From assembly GCA_963666895.2 (NCBI GenBank), contig CAXXNS010000010.1:124001-188000 (forward strand): 64,000 bases of DNA, written 5' to 3'. Below are positions 25,881-36,438 of the stretch, in pieces. This DNA is from G963666895 sp963666895 (GTDB taxonomy: Bacteria > Desulfobacterota > Desulfovibrionia > Desulfovibrionales > Desulfovibrionaceae). The notes under the pieces are model-generated. The model ran no database searches. It was not told where the DNA came from and was given only the letters and a program-made list of their open reading frames with translations. The position numbers and the translations under genes were made by a program. Positions within the stretch are counted from its first letter, which is position 1, and every line of letters starts with the position of its first letter.

Positions 25881-27134
25881 GCGGGTTCCTCCTGGGTTTC
25901 CGTCCGATCCATACTCAAAGGTCCGAGCGCGGTGACGCAGGCCACGGCCTTGATGCCCTTTTTCTCGCCCGTGAAGCCGAGGCCCTCCTCGGTGGTGGCC
26001 TTGGCGTTGACCAGGCCCACGGGCAGCTCCAGCAGCCGGGCCACGTTCTTGGCGATGGCCTGGCGGTGCGGGGAAAGCTTGGGCACCTGGGCGATGACGG
26101 TCAGGTCCACGTGGGTGATGCGCACCCCGGCCCGGGCCGCCAGCTCGGCCGCCTCCTTGACGAACACCGCGCTCTCCAGGCCCTCGAACCGGGGGTCGGT
26201 GTCCGGGAAATGCGTGCCGATGTCGCCCGCGCCCACCAGCCCGAGCAGGGCGTCGGTCAGGGCGTGCAGGAGCACGTCCCCGTCCGAGTGGGCCTGGACC
26301 CTGGGGCCGTTCGGGATGGGCACCCCGCCGATGACCAGGGGCCGCCCGGACTCGTGGTCCACGTAGCGGTGCACGTCGTAGCCCCAGCCCGTGCGCGGGG
26401 GCCAGGACCTCGGTCCGGCCCGCCAGCAGGGCCAGGTCGTCGGGCGTGGTGATCTTCACGTTGTCCTCCTGCCCGTCCACCACCAAAACGCGGTGTCCGG
26501 CCCGCTCCATGATCTGGGCGTCGTCCGTGACCTGCCAGCCCTCGGCCTCGGCCCGGTCGTGCGCCTGGCGAAGCGGTTCGCGCCTGAACCCCTGCGGGGT
26601 CTGCACGGCCACCAGCCGGGCGCGGTCCGGCGTGTCCAGCACGAGGCCGTCCGGGTCCACGCGCTTGATGGTGTCCTTGACCGCCAGGCCGGGGATGACC
26701 GCGTCCCGGCCCTGGCCCAGGCCGTCCAGCACCCGTGCGGCCAGGGCGGCCGATGCAAAGGGCCGGGCCGCGTCGTGCACCAGCACGGTGTCACAGGCCT
26801 TGCCCCCGGCCGCGTCCAGACCGTCCAGGCCCAGACGCACCGAGTCCTGCCTGCGCGCGCCGCCTTCCACCACGGCCCAGGGCACGCCCAGGGACCGGGC
26901 CTGGTCCAAGGCGGACACGGCCTGGCGTCGGGATTCTCCTTCGCCCGGAGGAAAGACCAGGACCACGCCCTCCAGCCGGCTCACCCGGGACAGGGTGCGG
27001 GCCGAGGCCCACCACAGCGGGTCTCCGGACAGGGTCAGGTCCTGCTTGCGGGCCCCCCCCACGGCTCCGGCCAGGCGGGTGCCCGAACCGGCGGCCAGGA
27101 CCAGGGCCCAGGGATGCGCGGCGTGTGCGGTCAC
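25877..27134 (-). CDS. ispDF: Bifunctional IspDF (MEP pathway), apparent frameshift
   Basis: The N-terminal part (GTG 27134, GGAG upstream) is IspD, 2-C-methyl-D-erythritol 4-phosphate cytidylyltransferase: LVLAAGSGTRLAG, VLVHDAARPF and the QTPQGFRR and TDDAQIMERAG segments. The C-terminal part is IspF, MECDP synthase: GYDVHRY metal site, AHSDGDVLLHALTDALLG, GDIGTHFPDTDP and NAKATTEEGLGFTG. Between them the frame shifts at the 5-C run 26397-26401 (minus strand). With four C the reading becomes LAPRTGWGYDVHRY and the protein is 418 residues, the size of known fused IspDF. The IspF metal-ligand Asp of DVH lies upstream of the only GTG that could start IspF alone, which argues against two separate genes. 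Probably a sequence error. Confidence 0.9.
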
Positions 27135-27191
27135 GTTGTCTCCAAACGGGACCAGGGGGAACGCCGTCCGACGCCCCCCCTGGACAATTGC

Positions 27192-27543
<352 letters not shown>

Positions 27544-27591
27544 GATTCCTATGTAAACACATCCTTGCCCAGGGGCAAGAGATGGCTCTTC

Positions 27592-28340
27592 CTATTCGGC
27601 CTTGGCCGTTTCCTCGGCCGTCTCCGGGGTGTGCTCCACCCAGTAGATCAATCGCTGGCAGTTGGGGCAGCCAAGGATCTGCTTGCCCTTTTGCAATTCG
27701 TTGTATGCCTGGGGCGGAATCATGATGTGGCAGCCGCCGCACACGCCGTCCTCCACGGGCACGATGACCGGGTTCTCGATGCGCGAACGGATGAACTCGT
27801 AGCGGCCCAGGATGGGCGGGGGCAGGGACCTTGCCCGCCTTCTTGCGCTTCTTGTCCAGGGTGTCCAGGCGCTTCTTGGCCTTGTTCACCCGGGGCCTCC
27901 AACGTGGCGGACTTGGCGTTGTACTCCTCCTGCACCGAAGTCATCTCCTCGGCCAGGGCCTGGACTTCCTCGCCCTGGCGGTCCAGCTCCTCGGCCACGG
28001 CCACCCGCTCTTCCTCGCGCATGCGGTTGAGCTTCTCCAGGGAGTCCATCTCACGCATCATGGCGTGGTACTCCTTGGTGTTGGCCACCATCATGAGCTT
28101 GTTCTTGCTCTTCTTGATGCGGGAGGCGTCGTCCTCGATCTCCGCGTCCAGCTTCTTGCGCTGTTCCTTGAGCAGGCGCACCTTCTCGTCGATCTGCTCC
28201 TGGCGCTCCTGGAATCCCTTGAGCTGCTCCTCCAGGTCCGCCAGCTCCTTGGGGGCCTCGGACAGCTCCTGGTCAAGAATGATGATCTCGTCGTCAACCG
28301 CCTGCAGCACCACGAGCTGCTCAATCTGTTTCTGATACAT
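27592..28340 (-). CDS. C4 zinc-ribbon coiled-coil protein, two apparent frameshifts
   Basis: ATG at 28340 behind GAGGGTG. The first 165 residues are a long coiled coil (LADLEEQLKGFQERQEQIDE and similar). The frame breaks at a CCCC run (27892-27895); removing one C gives LEARVNKAKKRLDTLDKKRK. It breaks again near a CCC at 27825-27827, after which the third frame reads ILGRYEFIRSRIENPVIVPV and ends in a zinc ribbon: CGGCHIMIPPQAYNEL and LGCPNCQRLIYW. With both bases removed the protein is 248 residues and matches the layout of the zf-RING_7 (C4-type zinc ribbon) family, whose role is unclear (nucleic acid binding suggested). It follows the Nif3-like gene by 51 bp, a pairing common in related bacteria. 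Confidence 0.75.
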
Positions 28341-28391
28341 GTATCACCCTCGCAATGAATTATGTCATCGGCCCATGCCGGCCGTGGACAC

Positions 28392-29402
28392 CTATTTGGG
28401 ATTGCCTCCGAACACGAAGGGGTCCTCCCCGGGGAAGAACCGGACCTCGGGCCCGCCGTCGGACAGGGCCTCGGCCAGTTCCCGGCAAAACAGACGCATC
28501 ATCTCCTCCTCCACCACGAAGTGGCCCACGTCCACCACGGCTCCGGAAGCCTCCAGGGCCTGGTGGTACTTGACGTCCCCGGTGACGAACACGTCGGCCC
28601 CCGCGCTGAAGGCCGCGTCGACCAGGGAGCCGCCCGATCCGGGCAGGTAGGCCACGTGCTTCACCGTGTCCGGCAGCGGGCCCACGGTCCGCCAGCCCCG
28701 GTCCGGGAAGATTTTGGCCAGCTGGGCCTCGAACTTGGCCCAGGGCAGGGCCCCCGGCAGGGAGCCGATCTGGCCGAAACCGACCTGGCGGGCGGGCTTT
28801 TCCAGGCGGCGCATGAAGAAGTCCGTGCGGTCGCCCAGATCCTGCTCCACCAGTTCGCGCAGGCCGCCCTCCCAGGCTTCCTCGTCGCACACGATGCGGA
28901 CTTCCTGGGACGAGCTCTGCGACACGGCCCAGACCCCGTCCAGGTCGGCCCAGTCCCCGGCAGTGTCCTCGTCCAGGGGATTCACGGAGAAGAAGGAAAT
29001 CTGCACCGGCGGGAAGGTGTGGATCACCTCCAGCGGCCGGGTGTCGGTGAGATTCAGGGCGCGGCCGAACCATTGGGCCGGTCCGTGCGGGCGGCAGTCC
29101 AGGGAGGTGTGGCAGGCGTAGAGCCAGGCCTGGGCTCCCAGGAGCAGGCGCAGGGCCTCCAGGTACGGGCCCTGGGCGGTGGGAGCCGGGGGCTCCAGGT
29201 ACAGGGGGTGGTGGGTGACCACGGCCTGGGCGCCCCAGTCGAGACATCGGGCCAGGGCTTCGGGGGTGGGGTCGAGGGCCACGGCCACCTTGGCCACGTC
29301 GCAGTCCGGCCCGGCCACCTGCAGGCCGGAGTTGTCCCAGTCGGCCTGATAGGGCTCGGGAGCCAAGCGCCGCACCGTGTCGAGAACCGCCCGAATGTTC
29401 AT
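28392..29402 (-). CDS. Nif3-like dinuclear metal centre protein
   Basis: 336 residues. The NIF3/YbgI/YqfO family binds two metal ions; some members are annotated GTP cyclohydrolase I type 2, but the physiological role is unsettled. Metal ligands are visible in VVTHHPLYLEP, ACHTSLDC, and the C-terminal GDVKYHQALEASGAVVDVGH with HFVVEEE. The middle domain (about 125-215) corresponds to the PII/CutA-like insertion of YqfO-type proteins. The ATG follows GGAGGTGCC. It is cotranscribed with the zinc-ribbon gene and lies downstream of the tRNA with a hairpin between. Confidence 0.88.
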   Translation of the reverse strand: MNIRAVLDTVRRLAPEPYQADWDNSGLQVAGPDCDVAKVAVALDPTPEALARCLDWGAQAVVTHHPLYLEPPAPTAQGPYLEALRLLLGAQAWLYACHTSLDCRPHGPAQWFGRALNLTDTRPLEVIHTFPPVQISFFSVNPLDEDTAGDWADLDGVWAVSQSSSQEVRIVCDEEAWEGGLRELVEQDLGDRTDFFMRRLEKPARQVGFGQIGSLPGALPWAKFEAQLAKIFPDRGWRTVGPLPDTVKHVAYLPGSGGSLVDAAFSAGADVFVTGDVKYHQALEASGAVVDVGHFVVEEEMMRLFCRELAEALSDGGPEVRFFPGEDPFVFGGNPK

Positions 29403-29420
29403 GGCACCTCCAAAATGAAG

Positions 29421-29452
29421 ATGCTCCCCAGGGGTTTCCCCCCGGGGAGCAT
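29421..29452 (-). terminator. Hairpin between the tRNA and the Nif3-like gene
   Basis: Perfect 9-bp stem ATGCTCCCC / GGGGAGCAT with a 14-nt loop. On the minus strand it is followed by CTTCATTTT, a weak U-tract. It probably ends or attenuates tRNA transcription before the Nif3-like gene. Confidence 0.5.
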
Positions 29453-29600
29453 TCTTATCTTCCTATGCCGGACCGAGCCTCGGTTCGGACGGAAGCGTGG
29501 TCGTCACGCTTGAGAAAATCTTTCAATGTTCCATCCCTGGCGCGCCCCGGGTTTGGTTGGGACGCTGTTCGCGCTGCCGGGGCCGAATCCGGTTTCAAGC

Positions 29601-29677
29601 TGGTGGGCCAGCCTGGACTCGAACCAGGGACCATCCGGTTATGAGCCGGAGGCTCTGACCAACTGAGCTACTGGCCC
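29601..29677 (-). tRNA. tRNA with CAU anticodon (possibly Ile2, lysidine type)
   Basis: 77 nt with encoded CCA. Acceptor GGGCCAG pairs with CTGGCCC, D stem GCTC/GAGC, anticodon stem TCCGG/CCGGA around loop CTCATAA, T arm CCTGG-TTCGAGT-CCAGG. It lacks initiator features because the 1-72 pair is Watson-Crick (G-C). It is either elongator tRNA-Met or tRNA-Ile2. The acceptor stem carries C4-G69 and C5-G68, the pairs that E. coli TilS uses to recognise tRNA-Ile2, so the isoleucine reading is at least as likely. Confidence 0.95.
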
Positions 29678-29699
29678 CCTCAAACAACACGAGCAGGAG

Positions 29700-29728
29700 A
29701 TACTACCCCTGTCGGTCACCAAGGTCAA
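29700..29728 (-). promoter_or_regulatory. Sigma70 promoter of the CAU tRNA
   Basis: Minus strand TTGACC (29723-29728), 17-bp spacer, TAGTAT (29700-29705). It lies 22 bp before the mature tRNA 5' end and is a near-consensus match. Confidence 0.75.
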
Positions 29729-29736
29729 GAACTCTT

Positions 29737-30234
29737 TTACTTGGAACGAATCTTCTGCAATAACGCGGTGGTGGAGTATCCGGACAGCAGCGGAAGGCTG
29801 GCCACGCGGCCGCCGTCCCCTTCCACGATTTCCCGGCCCACGATGGTTTCCACGGGCCAGTCACCGCCCTTGACCAGTACGCCCGGCCGCACGGCCGTAA
29901 TGAGTTCCAGGGGCGTGTCCTGGTCAAAGGGCACCACCCAGTCCACGCAGGCCAGCCCGGCCAGGACCAGGGCCCGGTCCGCCTCCGGGTTCACGGGCCG
30001 CTCGACCCCATCGACACCTCCCTTGTTCAGGCGGCGCACGGACGCGTCCGTGTTCAGGCCCACGATCAGGCCGTCGCCCATCTCCCTGGCCCGGGTCAGC
30101 AGGTCCACGTGGCCCGGGTGCAGGATGTCGAAGCAGCCGTTGGTGAAGACCAGCACGAAATCCCTGGGCAGGGTCTGCCGCAGGGCCACGAACCCGTCGC
30201 GGGTCATCACCTTGGCGCGGAAATCAAGCATCAT
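29737..30234 (-). CDS. rfaE2: D-glycero-beta-D-manno-heptose 1-phosphate adenylyltransferase
   Basis: 165 residues. Transfers AMP to heptose-1-phosphate to form ADP-heptose for LPS core. It is the stand-alone C-terminal half of HldE: FTNGCFDILHPGHVDLLTRA is the nucleotidyltransferase HxGH motif, GLNTDASVRRLNKG, RPVNPEADRALVLAGLACVD, and LVKGGDWPVETIVG with the C-terminal GYSTTALLQKIRSK. The ATG overlaps the upstream stop (ATGA) and has GGAGAAGG before it. The kinase half is not in this window. It implies an outer membrane with heptose-containing LPS. Confidence 0.92.
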   Translation of the reverse strand: MMLDFRAKVMTRDGFVALRQTLPRDFVLVFTNGCFDILHPGHVDLLTRAREMGDGLIVGLNTDASVRRLNKGGVDGVERPVNPEADRALVLAGLACVDWVVPFDQDTPLELITAVRPGVLVKGGDWPVETIVGREIVEGDGGRVASLPLLSGYSTTALLQKIRSK

Positions 30235-31010
30235 GCCTTCTCCAGCCGTTCGGAATGGCCGGTCAGGGCCAACTCCACCCAGTCCATGCCGAACTCCAGG
30301 GCCGCCTCTTCGTCCGAGCATATGCGGGCCTGACGCTCCTCGTCCACACGCACCCGCTCAAAGACCTTCATGTCGCGCACAAAACGCTGGAAGTCGTCGG
30401 GCTGGTACAGGGCCAGGAAGGCCAGGCTCATGCGCCGGGAGTCCAGGGGGCCATGGATCTTGCTCTTCATGACCAACCCCATGTAGCGGTCGTTCCAGGC
30501 GTGGTACTCCTCCAGGCCCTGGTCCTTGAGCCAGGTCTCGGAGGTCCATTCGGTGGTCTCGGCGAATCCCCGGCAATGGGGCTCCTGGACCACGAAATAC
30601 TGCTCCACCAGCGTACCGTGCTCGTCCAGGCGGGTGGCCCGGCCCAGGGGGTAGGTGCGGCAGGCCGAGGGCCGGTTCTGGTACAGGGAGCAGCCCGCCT
30701 CGCGCACGAACGGGCAGCGCTTCTTGGCGTCGTCGGTCATGAGCAGGCGCACGCCCGGGAACCCGGAGCCCGGCAGCGGGCCCACCTGGCAGTGGGTCTG
30801 GACGAAATCCCGGCTGGACAGGCCCAGGGCCTGGCGCAGGCGGAACACGTCGTAGGGCGTGAGCATGAGGGTCAGGTCGCCGCAGCAGGCGTTGAAGCAG
30901 GGCACCCCGGGGTGGCAGGCGAATGCGAAGGTCTGTCCCGGACGCAACTCGGGCAGGCTGTCCAGAAATTCCTGGGTCTTGTCGGACATGGTCATCCTTG
31001 GCTTGCTCAT
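30231..31010 (-). CDS. YkgJ family cysteine cluster protein
   Basis: 259 residues. The YkgJ/UPF0153 family has a conserved set of Cys thought to bind a metal or Fe-S cluster; the function is unknown. The cluster is seen in PCFNACCGDLTL, KRCPFVREAGCSLYQNRPSACRTYPLGR and HCRGF. The start chosen (MSKPRM) has GGGGGGTGAACG upstream; in-frame Met codons 5-7 residues later are alternatives. It follows the sigma54 activator by 60 bp and overlaps the heptose adenylyltransferase gene by four bases. Confidence 0.85.
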   Translation of the reverse strand: MSKPRMTMSDKTQEFLDSLPELRPGQTFAFACHPGVPCFNACCGDLTLMLTPYDVFRLRQALGLSSRDFVQTHCQVGPLPGSGFPGVRLLMTDDAKKRCPFVREAGCSLYQNRPSACRTYPLGRATRLDEHGTLVEQYFVVQEPHCRGFAETTEWTSETWLKDQGLEEYHAWNDRYMGLVMKSKIHGPLDSRRMSLAFLALYQPDDFQRFVRDMKVFERVRVDEERQARICSDEEAALEFGMDWVELALTGHSERLEKA

Positions 31011-31070
31011 GCGTTCACCCCCCGGCCAGGCCGGATACCCGTTTCGGCCGCATGTTGCAAATGCGCTCCG

Positions 31071-32483
<1,413 letters not shown>

Positions 32484-32620
32484 GGCCTTTTTCCTTAGCC
32501 TTATACACCATTCATTACAATACCCGGGAACAGGCCCCTTGCCCGGCCATGAACCATCTGATACCCCTGCCCCATAATGGACCAGCCCTGCTTCATGCCC
32601 GGGAACCCAGGCGGATACGT

Positions 32621-34729
32621 ATGATTCGGCGAAGCATCCCTGTCTTCTGCTACCACGACGTGGGCCCGCGCGGCGGCCTGAGCCTGGAACGGTTTTGCGA
32701 GCATTTGGACGCCTTCCAGGCCCTGGGCTTCGCCACCCTGTCCGGCCGGGGGCTGTACGACGTGCTCACCAGGCAAACCCGTCCCGCGGGCAGGCAGGTG
32801 GTCCTGACATTCGACGACTGCCACGTCTCCTCCCTGACAACCATCGCCCCGGAGCTGGCCAAACGGAACATGACCGGCGTGTTCTTCGCGGTCACGGACT
32901 TCATCGCGCCCGGCCCGGCCCGCGACCCGGCCGACCTGCCCGAGCCCAAGGATGCTGCCGATTATTTTCGTGACGCCATACTAAACCAGGATTATTCACA
33001 ATTCATTAACGAAGGTGAAATTGCCGCCCTGCTGGAACAGGGGCACGAGGTGTGGGGCCATTCGTCCCGGCACCAGGGGTGCTTCCGCACCCCGGACCCG
33101 CGACCGTGCCTGGGCAGCCCCAAGGCCCGCTGGCCCGCCGTGGCCATCTATCCGCCCGGCGCGCGGGAGCGCTGCCCGGACGCGCCCACCTTCGCCGAGG
33201 GCAGCGCCTACGTGTACAACGGGTTCTGGCCGCAAGAGGACGACACGGCCCTGGGCGGCTGGCGCTTTGCCCGGCAAAGCGACGAGGAGCGCAGGGCCCT
33301 GTGCCGGGAGGACTTTTCCCGGTGCATGGAGCGCATGAAGGCATTGAACAAGAGCGATCTGCAGCTCTTCTGCTGGCCCTGGGGCCATTTCGACGCCCTG
33401 GCCGAGGAGGAGCTCAAACAAGCCGGGTTCCACGGCGCCTTCACCCTGGACCGCGGCCCCAACCTGCCCGGCACCGACCCCTTCCGCATCCGCCGCATCG
33501 GCGTGGGCCGGACCAAGAACGGGGTCTGGGTGAAACAGCGGCTGCGCATGTACATGACCGCGCCCGCCGCCTCGGTGTTCTTCAAGCGCTTCACCAAGAA
33601 GCCCGAACTGACCGGCGTCCTCCTGGCCACGGACTCGGACAAGGTCTCGGGCGGCGGCCGCCAACTCCTGAACAACGCCCGGGCCCTGCTGGAGACCGGG
33701 GTGGCCGTACACGGCCTGTTCAAGCCCGGCGCGCCCCTGGGCACGAAACTGGAGGCCATGGGCGGCACGGTCCACCAGACCACGAACCTTTCCAAACCCC
33801 TGGCCCTGGGCCGGACCATCAAGGCCCTGTGCCGCGAGCACGATCTGGGCGTGGTGCACACCTTCCACAACAAGGCCTACAAGGGCGGCATCGCGGCCCG
33901 TTTCCTGGGCATGAAGGCCCGGCTGTTCATCAACCGGGGCGTGGTCTTCGCGCCCAATCTGCTTTTCGGGCTCTGGGCCCGGCTGTCCCACGGCGTGGTG
34001 GTCAACTCCCTGGCCTGCGCCGCCTCCCTGCGCCGGTTGGGCGCGCCCGCATCGCGCATCAAGCTGGCCTACAACTCCTTCCCGGCCGATACGGAACTGC
34101 CCGAGCGGCCCGAGCGCGACAAGCGCGGGGTGCGGGTGCTGACCGTGCTCAACGAGGGCAGGGCCAAGGGATTCGACGTGTTCCTGGCCGCGGCCGCCCT
34201 CCTGGCCGAGCAGGGATTGGACCGGGACGTGGAGTACGTGGCCGCAGGGCTCAAGAAGCCCGGTCCCTTTCTCAAGGACCTGGACCAGCGCGTGGCCGAC
34301 CGGCTGCGCCTGCCCGGGGTGCTGCCCCACGACGAGGTCCTGGCCGAGCTCATGGCCGCGGACGTCCTGGTCGTGCCGTCGCGCCAGGAGAGCCTGCCCA
34401 ACATATTGTTGGAGGGGTTCGCCGCCTCTTTGCCCGTGCTGGTCACCGAGGCCGGGGGCATGCCCGAAATGGTGGCCCACGGGGTCAACGGCCTGGTGGT
34501 GCCGACCGAGGACCCGGCCGCGCTGGCGGCGGGGCTGCACGCCCTGATCCAGGACCCCCTGCTGCGGCGGGACATGGGCCGCGTGGGCCGGGCCCTGGTG
34601 ACCACCCGGCTGGACAACCGGTCCAAGGGGCTGCGGCTGCTCACCGTGTACCACGGCGGCGAGGGCCAGCCGCCCCTGGACATCGAGCGGCTGGCGCAGG
34701 ACCTGAAGGAGCAAGGCCGTGACGCTTGA
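32621..34729 (+). CDS. Polysaccharide deacetylase fused to a GT4-type glycosyltransferase
   Basis: 702 residues from an ATG with AGGCGGAT upstream. Residues 1 to about 310 are a NodB-type (CE4) deacetylase: FCYHDVGP, VVLTFDD (Asp65, Asp66) and GHSSRH with the paired metal-binding His. From about residue 335 a GT-B glycosyltransferase follows (KVSGGGRQLLNNARALLETG, VLTVLNEGRAKGFDVFLAAA, then VVPSRQESLPNILLEGFA and VLVTEAGGMPEMVAHG). A single polypeptide would both deacetylate and transfer sugar, or couple two steps of one glycan. It overlaps the next glycosyltransferase by 11 bp. No signal peptide or membrane helix is seen, so cytoplasmic action is likely, which is unusual for a CE4 domain. 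Confidence 0.88.
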   Translation: MIRRSIPVFCYHDVGPRGGLSLERFCEHLDAFQALGFATLSGRGLYDVLTRQTRPAGRQVVLTFDDCHVSSLTTIAPELAKRNMTGVFFAVTDFIAPGPARDPADLPEPKDAADYFRDAILNQDYSQFINEGEIAALLEQGHEVWGHSSRHQGCFRTPDPRPCLGSPKARWPAVAIYPPGARERCPDAPTFAEGSAYVYNGFWPQEDDTALGGWRFARQSDEERRALCREDFSRCMERMKALNKSDLQLFCWPWGHFDALAEEELKQAGFHGAFTLDRGPNLPGTDPFRIRRIGVGRTKNGVWVKQRLRMYMTAPAASVFFKRFTKKPELTGVLLATDSDKVSGGGRQLLNNARALLETGVAVHGLFKPGAPLGTKLEAMGGTVHQTTNLSKPLALGRTIKALCREHDLGVVHTFHNKAYKGGIAARFLGMKARLFINRGVVFAPNLLFGLWARLSHGVVVNSLACAASLRRLGAPASRIKLAYNSFPADTELPERPERDKRGVRVLTVLNEGRAKGFDVFLAAAALLAEQGLDRDVEYVAAGLKKPGPFLKDLDQRVADRLRLPGVLPHDEVLAELMAADVLVVPSRQESLPNILLEGFAASLPVLVTEAGGMPEMVAHGVNGLVVPTEDPAALAAGLHALIQDPLLRRDMGRVGRALVTTRLDNRSKGLRLLTVYHGGEGQPPLDIERLAQDLKEQGRDA

Positions 34730-36431
34730 CCTGGTTTCCTGGTTCGCCGGGCTCCCCGAGCCCCTGCGCCTGCGCCTGGCCCTGGGCTCCTGCGGCAAGC
34801 TCCACCTCATGGAAACGGCCGGGCTCGGCTTTTCCCTGGTCAAACCCGGAGACCCCAACGCCCCGGACCTTGCCCGGGCCTGCGGGGAGATGCTCCTGAC
34901 CGCCTGGGGCGAATCGCCCATCTCCGGCGAGGTGGCGGGCGTGCTGCTGGGCTCGCCCGTGCTGGCCCCCCTGCTGGACGACCAGACCCAGGCCCTGCTG
35001 CGCCGGGTAAACCGCCTCTGGAACAAGCCCGGCAACCTGGAATACTACTACCGGCTGGCCGCGCAGCGCCGGTTCGACAAGCTGGCCCGCTTCCTGGAGA
35101 CCCAGGTGGGCAAGGAGCCGGACAACCTCTACTGGCACGAGCAGGCCCTGATCCTGGGCCTGTTCCAGGGCGACTACCAGTGGGCCGTGGACCTGCTGGA
35201 CCGCGGGCCGGCCGCGGACCTGGGGCCCTGTTTGTCGGCCATCCGCTGCCAGGCGGCCATCCTGGCCGGGGACTCCACCACGGCCCTGGGCCTGGCCCGG
35301 AATCTGGGACAGACCTTCGGCCCGGGATTCGGCCCGACCTGCGAGGCCCGGACCCTGCAACTGGCCGGGGACCTGGACGGAGCCAAACAGGCCATGGCCC
35401 GGGTCCTGGCCCTGTCGCCCTGGAACACCAACATGGCCCTGACCCTGGCCGAACGCGCGCCGGGCGTGGTCCAGGCCGCTCCCCTGCCCGGCTCCCTGGC
35501 CGTGCTCCTGTATTCCTACAACAAGGCCGACGACCTGGACGCCACCCTGGAGTCGGTGCTGGCCTCGGACCTGAACACCGAATCCGGTCCGGCCCTGGTG
35601 GCCGTGCTGGACAACGGCAGCCAGGACCACACTCCCAAGGTCCTGGACAAGTGGCAGGCCCGGCTGGACGGCCTGGGCATGGGTCCGGAGCAATTCCTGC
35701 GCATCGACCTGCCCGTGAACGTGGGCGCGCCCGCGGCCCGCAACTGGCTCATGAATGAAGATCGGGTCCGGGCCCGGGACTTCTGCTGCTACCTGGACGA
35801 CGACACCTCGGTGCCCACGGACTGGCTGGCCCGGTTGGGCGCGGCCGTGGTCCGCCACCCCGACGCCTCGGTCTGGGGCTGCAAGGTCATCGACCACATC
35901 CAGCCCGCCCTGGTCCAGTCCGCGGACTACCATTTCCTGCCCGCCAACGGCGACGGCGACAACTCCGAACAGGGCCCGGACCTGAGCCGGGTGGAGCCCA
36001 ACTCCATCAAGCTGAGCAACCTGCACATCCAGACCCTGGACCGGGGCCAGTTCGACTACTGCCGCCCCTGCGCCTCGGTCACGGGCTGCTGCCATTTGTT
36101 CCGCACCGCCGAGCTCCTGGACCTGGGCGGATTCTCCATCCACCTCTCTCCCTCGCAGTACGACGACCTGGAACACGACCTGCGGCTCAACGCCCGGGGC
36201 AAGTTCGCGGCCTACCAGGGCGGACTGGCCATACGCCACCGCAAGCGCACCGGCCAGGCCAGCCTGACCCAGTCCGTGGAGGGGGCCGGGGCCGTGGGCA
36301 ACCGCTACAAGCTCCAGATCATGCACCCGCGCGAGGAAATCGACGAATCACGGCAACGCGAACACCAGCGACTGCTGGCGGACATGACACAAAAGCTGAT
36401 AGTGGTACGGGAGATGAACCCGAACCCTTGA
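34719..36431 (+). CDS. GT2-type glycosyltransferase with N-terminal helical-repeat region
   Basis: 570 residues from a GTG with AAGGAG, overlapping the fusion gene by 11 bp. Residues about 100-250 are TPR-like helices (WHEQALILGLFQGDYQWAVD, LAGDLDGAKQAMARVLALSP). From about residue 262 a GT-A domain begins: LAVLLYSYNKADDLDATLES, VAVLDNGSQDHT, then FCCYLDDDTSVP, the DXD-type nucleotide-sugar and metal site. ASVTGCCHLFRTAELLDLGGF matches the acceptor loop of the family. It probably acts on the same glycan as the preceding fusion protein. The target (flagellin, LPS or exopolysaccharide) is not shown by the sequence. Confidence 0.85.
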   Translation: MTLDLVSWFAGLPEPLRLRLALGSCGKLHLMETAGLGFSLVKPGDPNAPDLARACGEMLLTAWGESPISGEVAGVLLGSPVLAPLLDDQTQALLRRVNRLWNKPGNLEYYYRLAAQRRFDKLARFLETQVGKEPDNLYWHEQALILGLFQGDYQWAVDLLDRGPAADLGPCLSAIRCQAAILAGDSTTALGLARNLGQTFGPGFGPTCEARTLQLAGDLDGAKQAMARVLALSPWNTNMALTLAERAPGVVQAAPLPGSLAVLLYSYNKADDLDATLESVLASDLNTESGPALVAVLDNGSQDHTPKVLDKWQARLDGLGMGPEQFLRIDLPVNVGAPAARNWLMNEDRVRARDFCCYLDDDTSVPTDWLARLGAAVVRHPDASVWGCKVIDHIQPALVQSADYHFLPANGDGDNSEQGPDLSRVEPNSIKLSNLHIQTLDRGQFDYCRPCASVTGCCHLFRTAELLDLGGFSIHLSPSQYDDLEHDLRLNARGKFAAYQGGLAIRHRKRTGQASLTQSVEGAGAVGNRYKLQIMHPREEIDESRQREHQRLLADMTQKLIVVREMNPNP

Positions 36432-36438
36432 GGCCTTC

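Noticed and set aside
25877..26374. IspF as a separate gene starting at a GTG
   Set aside because: The start would fall inside the DVH metal-binding motif, removing the ligand Asp; the frameshifted fusion with IspD explains the data better.
32484..32620. Sigma54 promoter for the glycosyltransferase pair
   Set aside because: No GG-N10-GC pair in a TGGCAC-like context was found in the divergent region.
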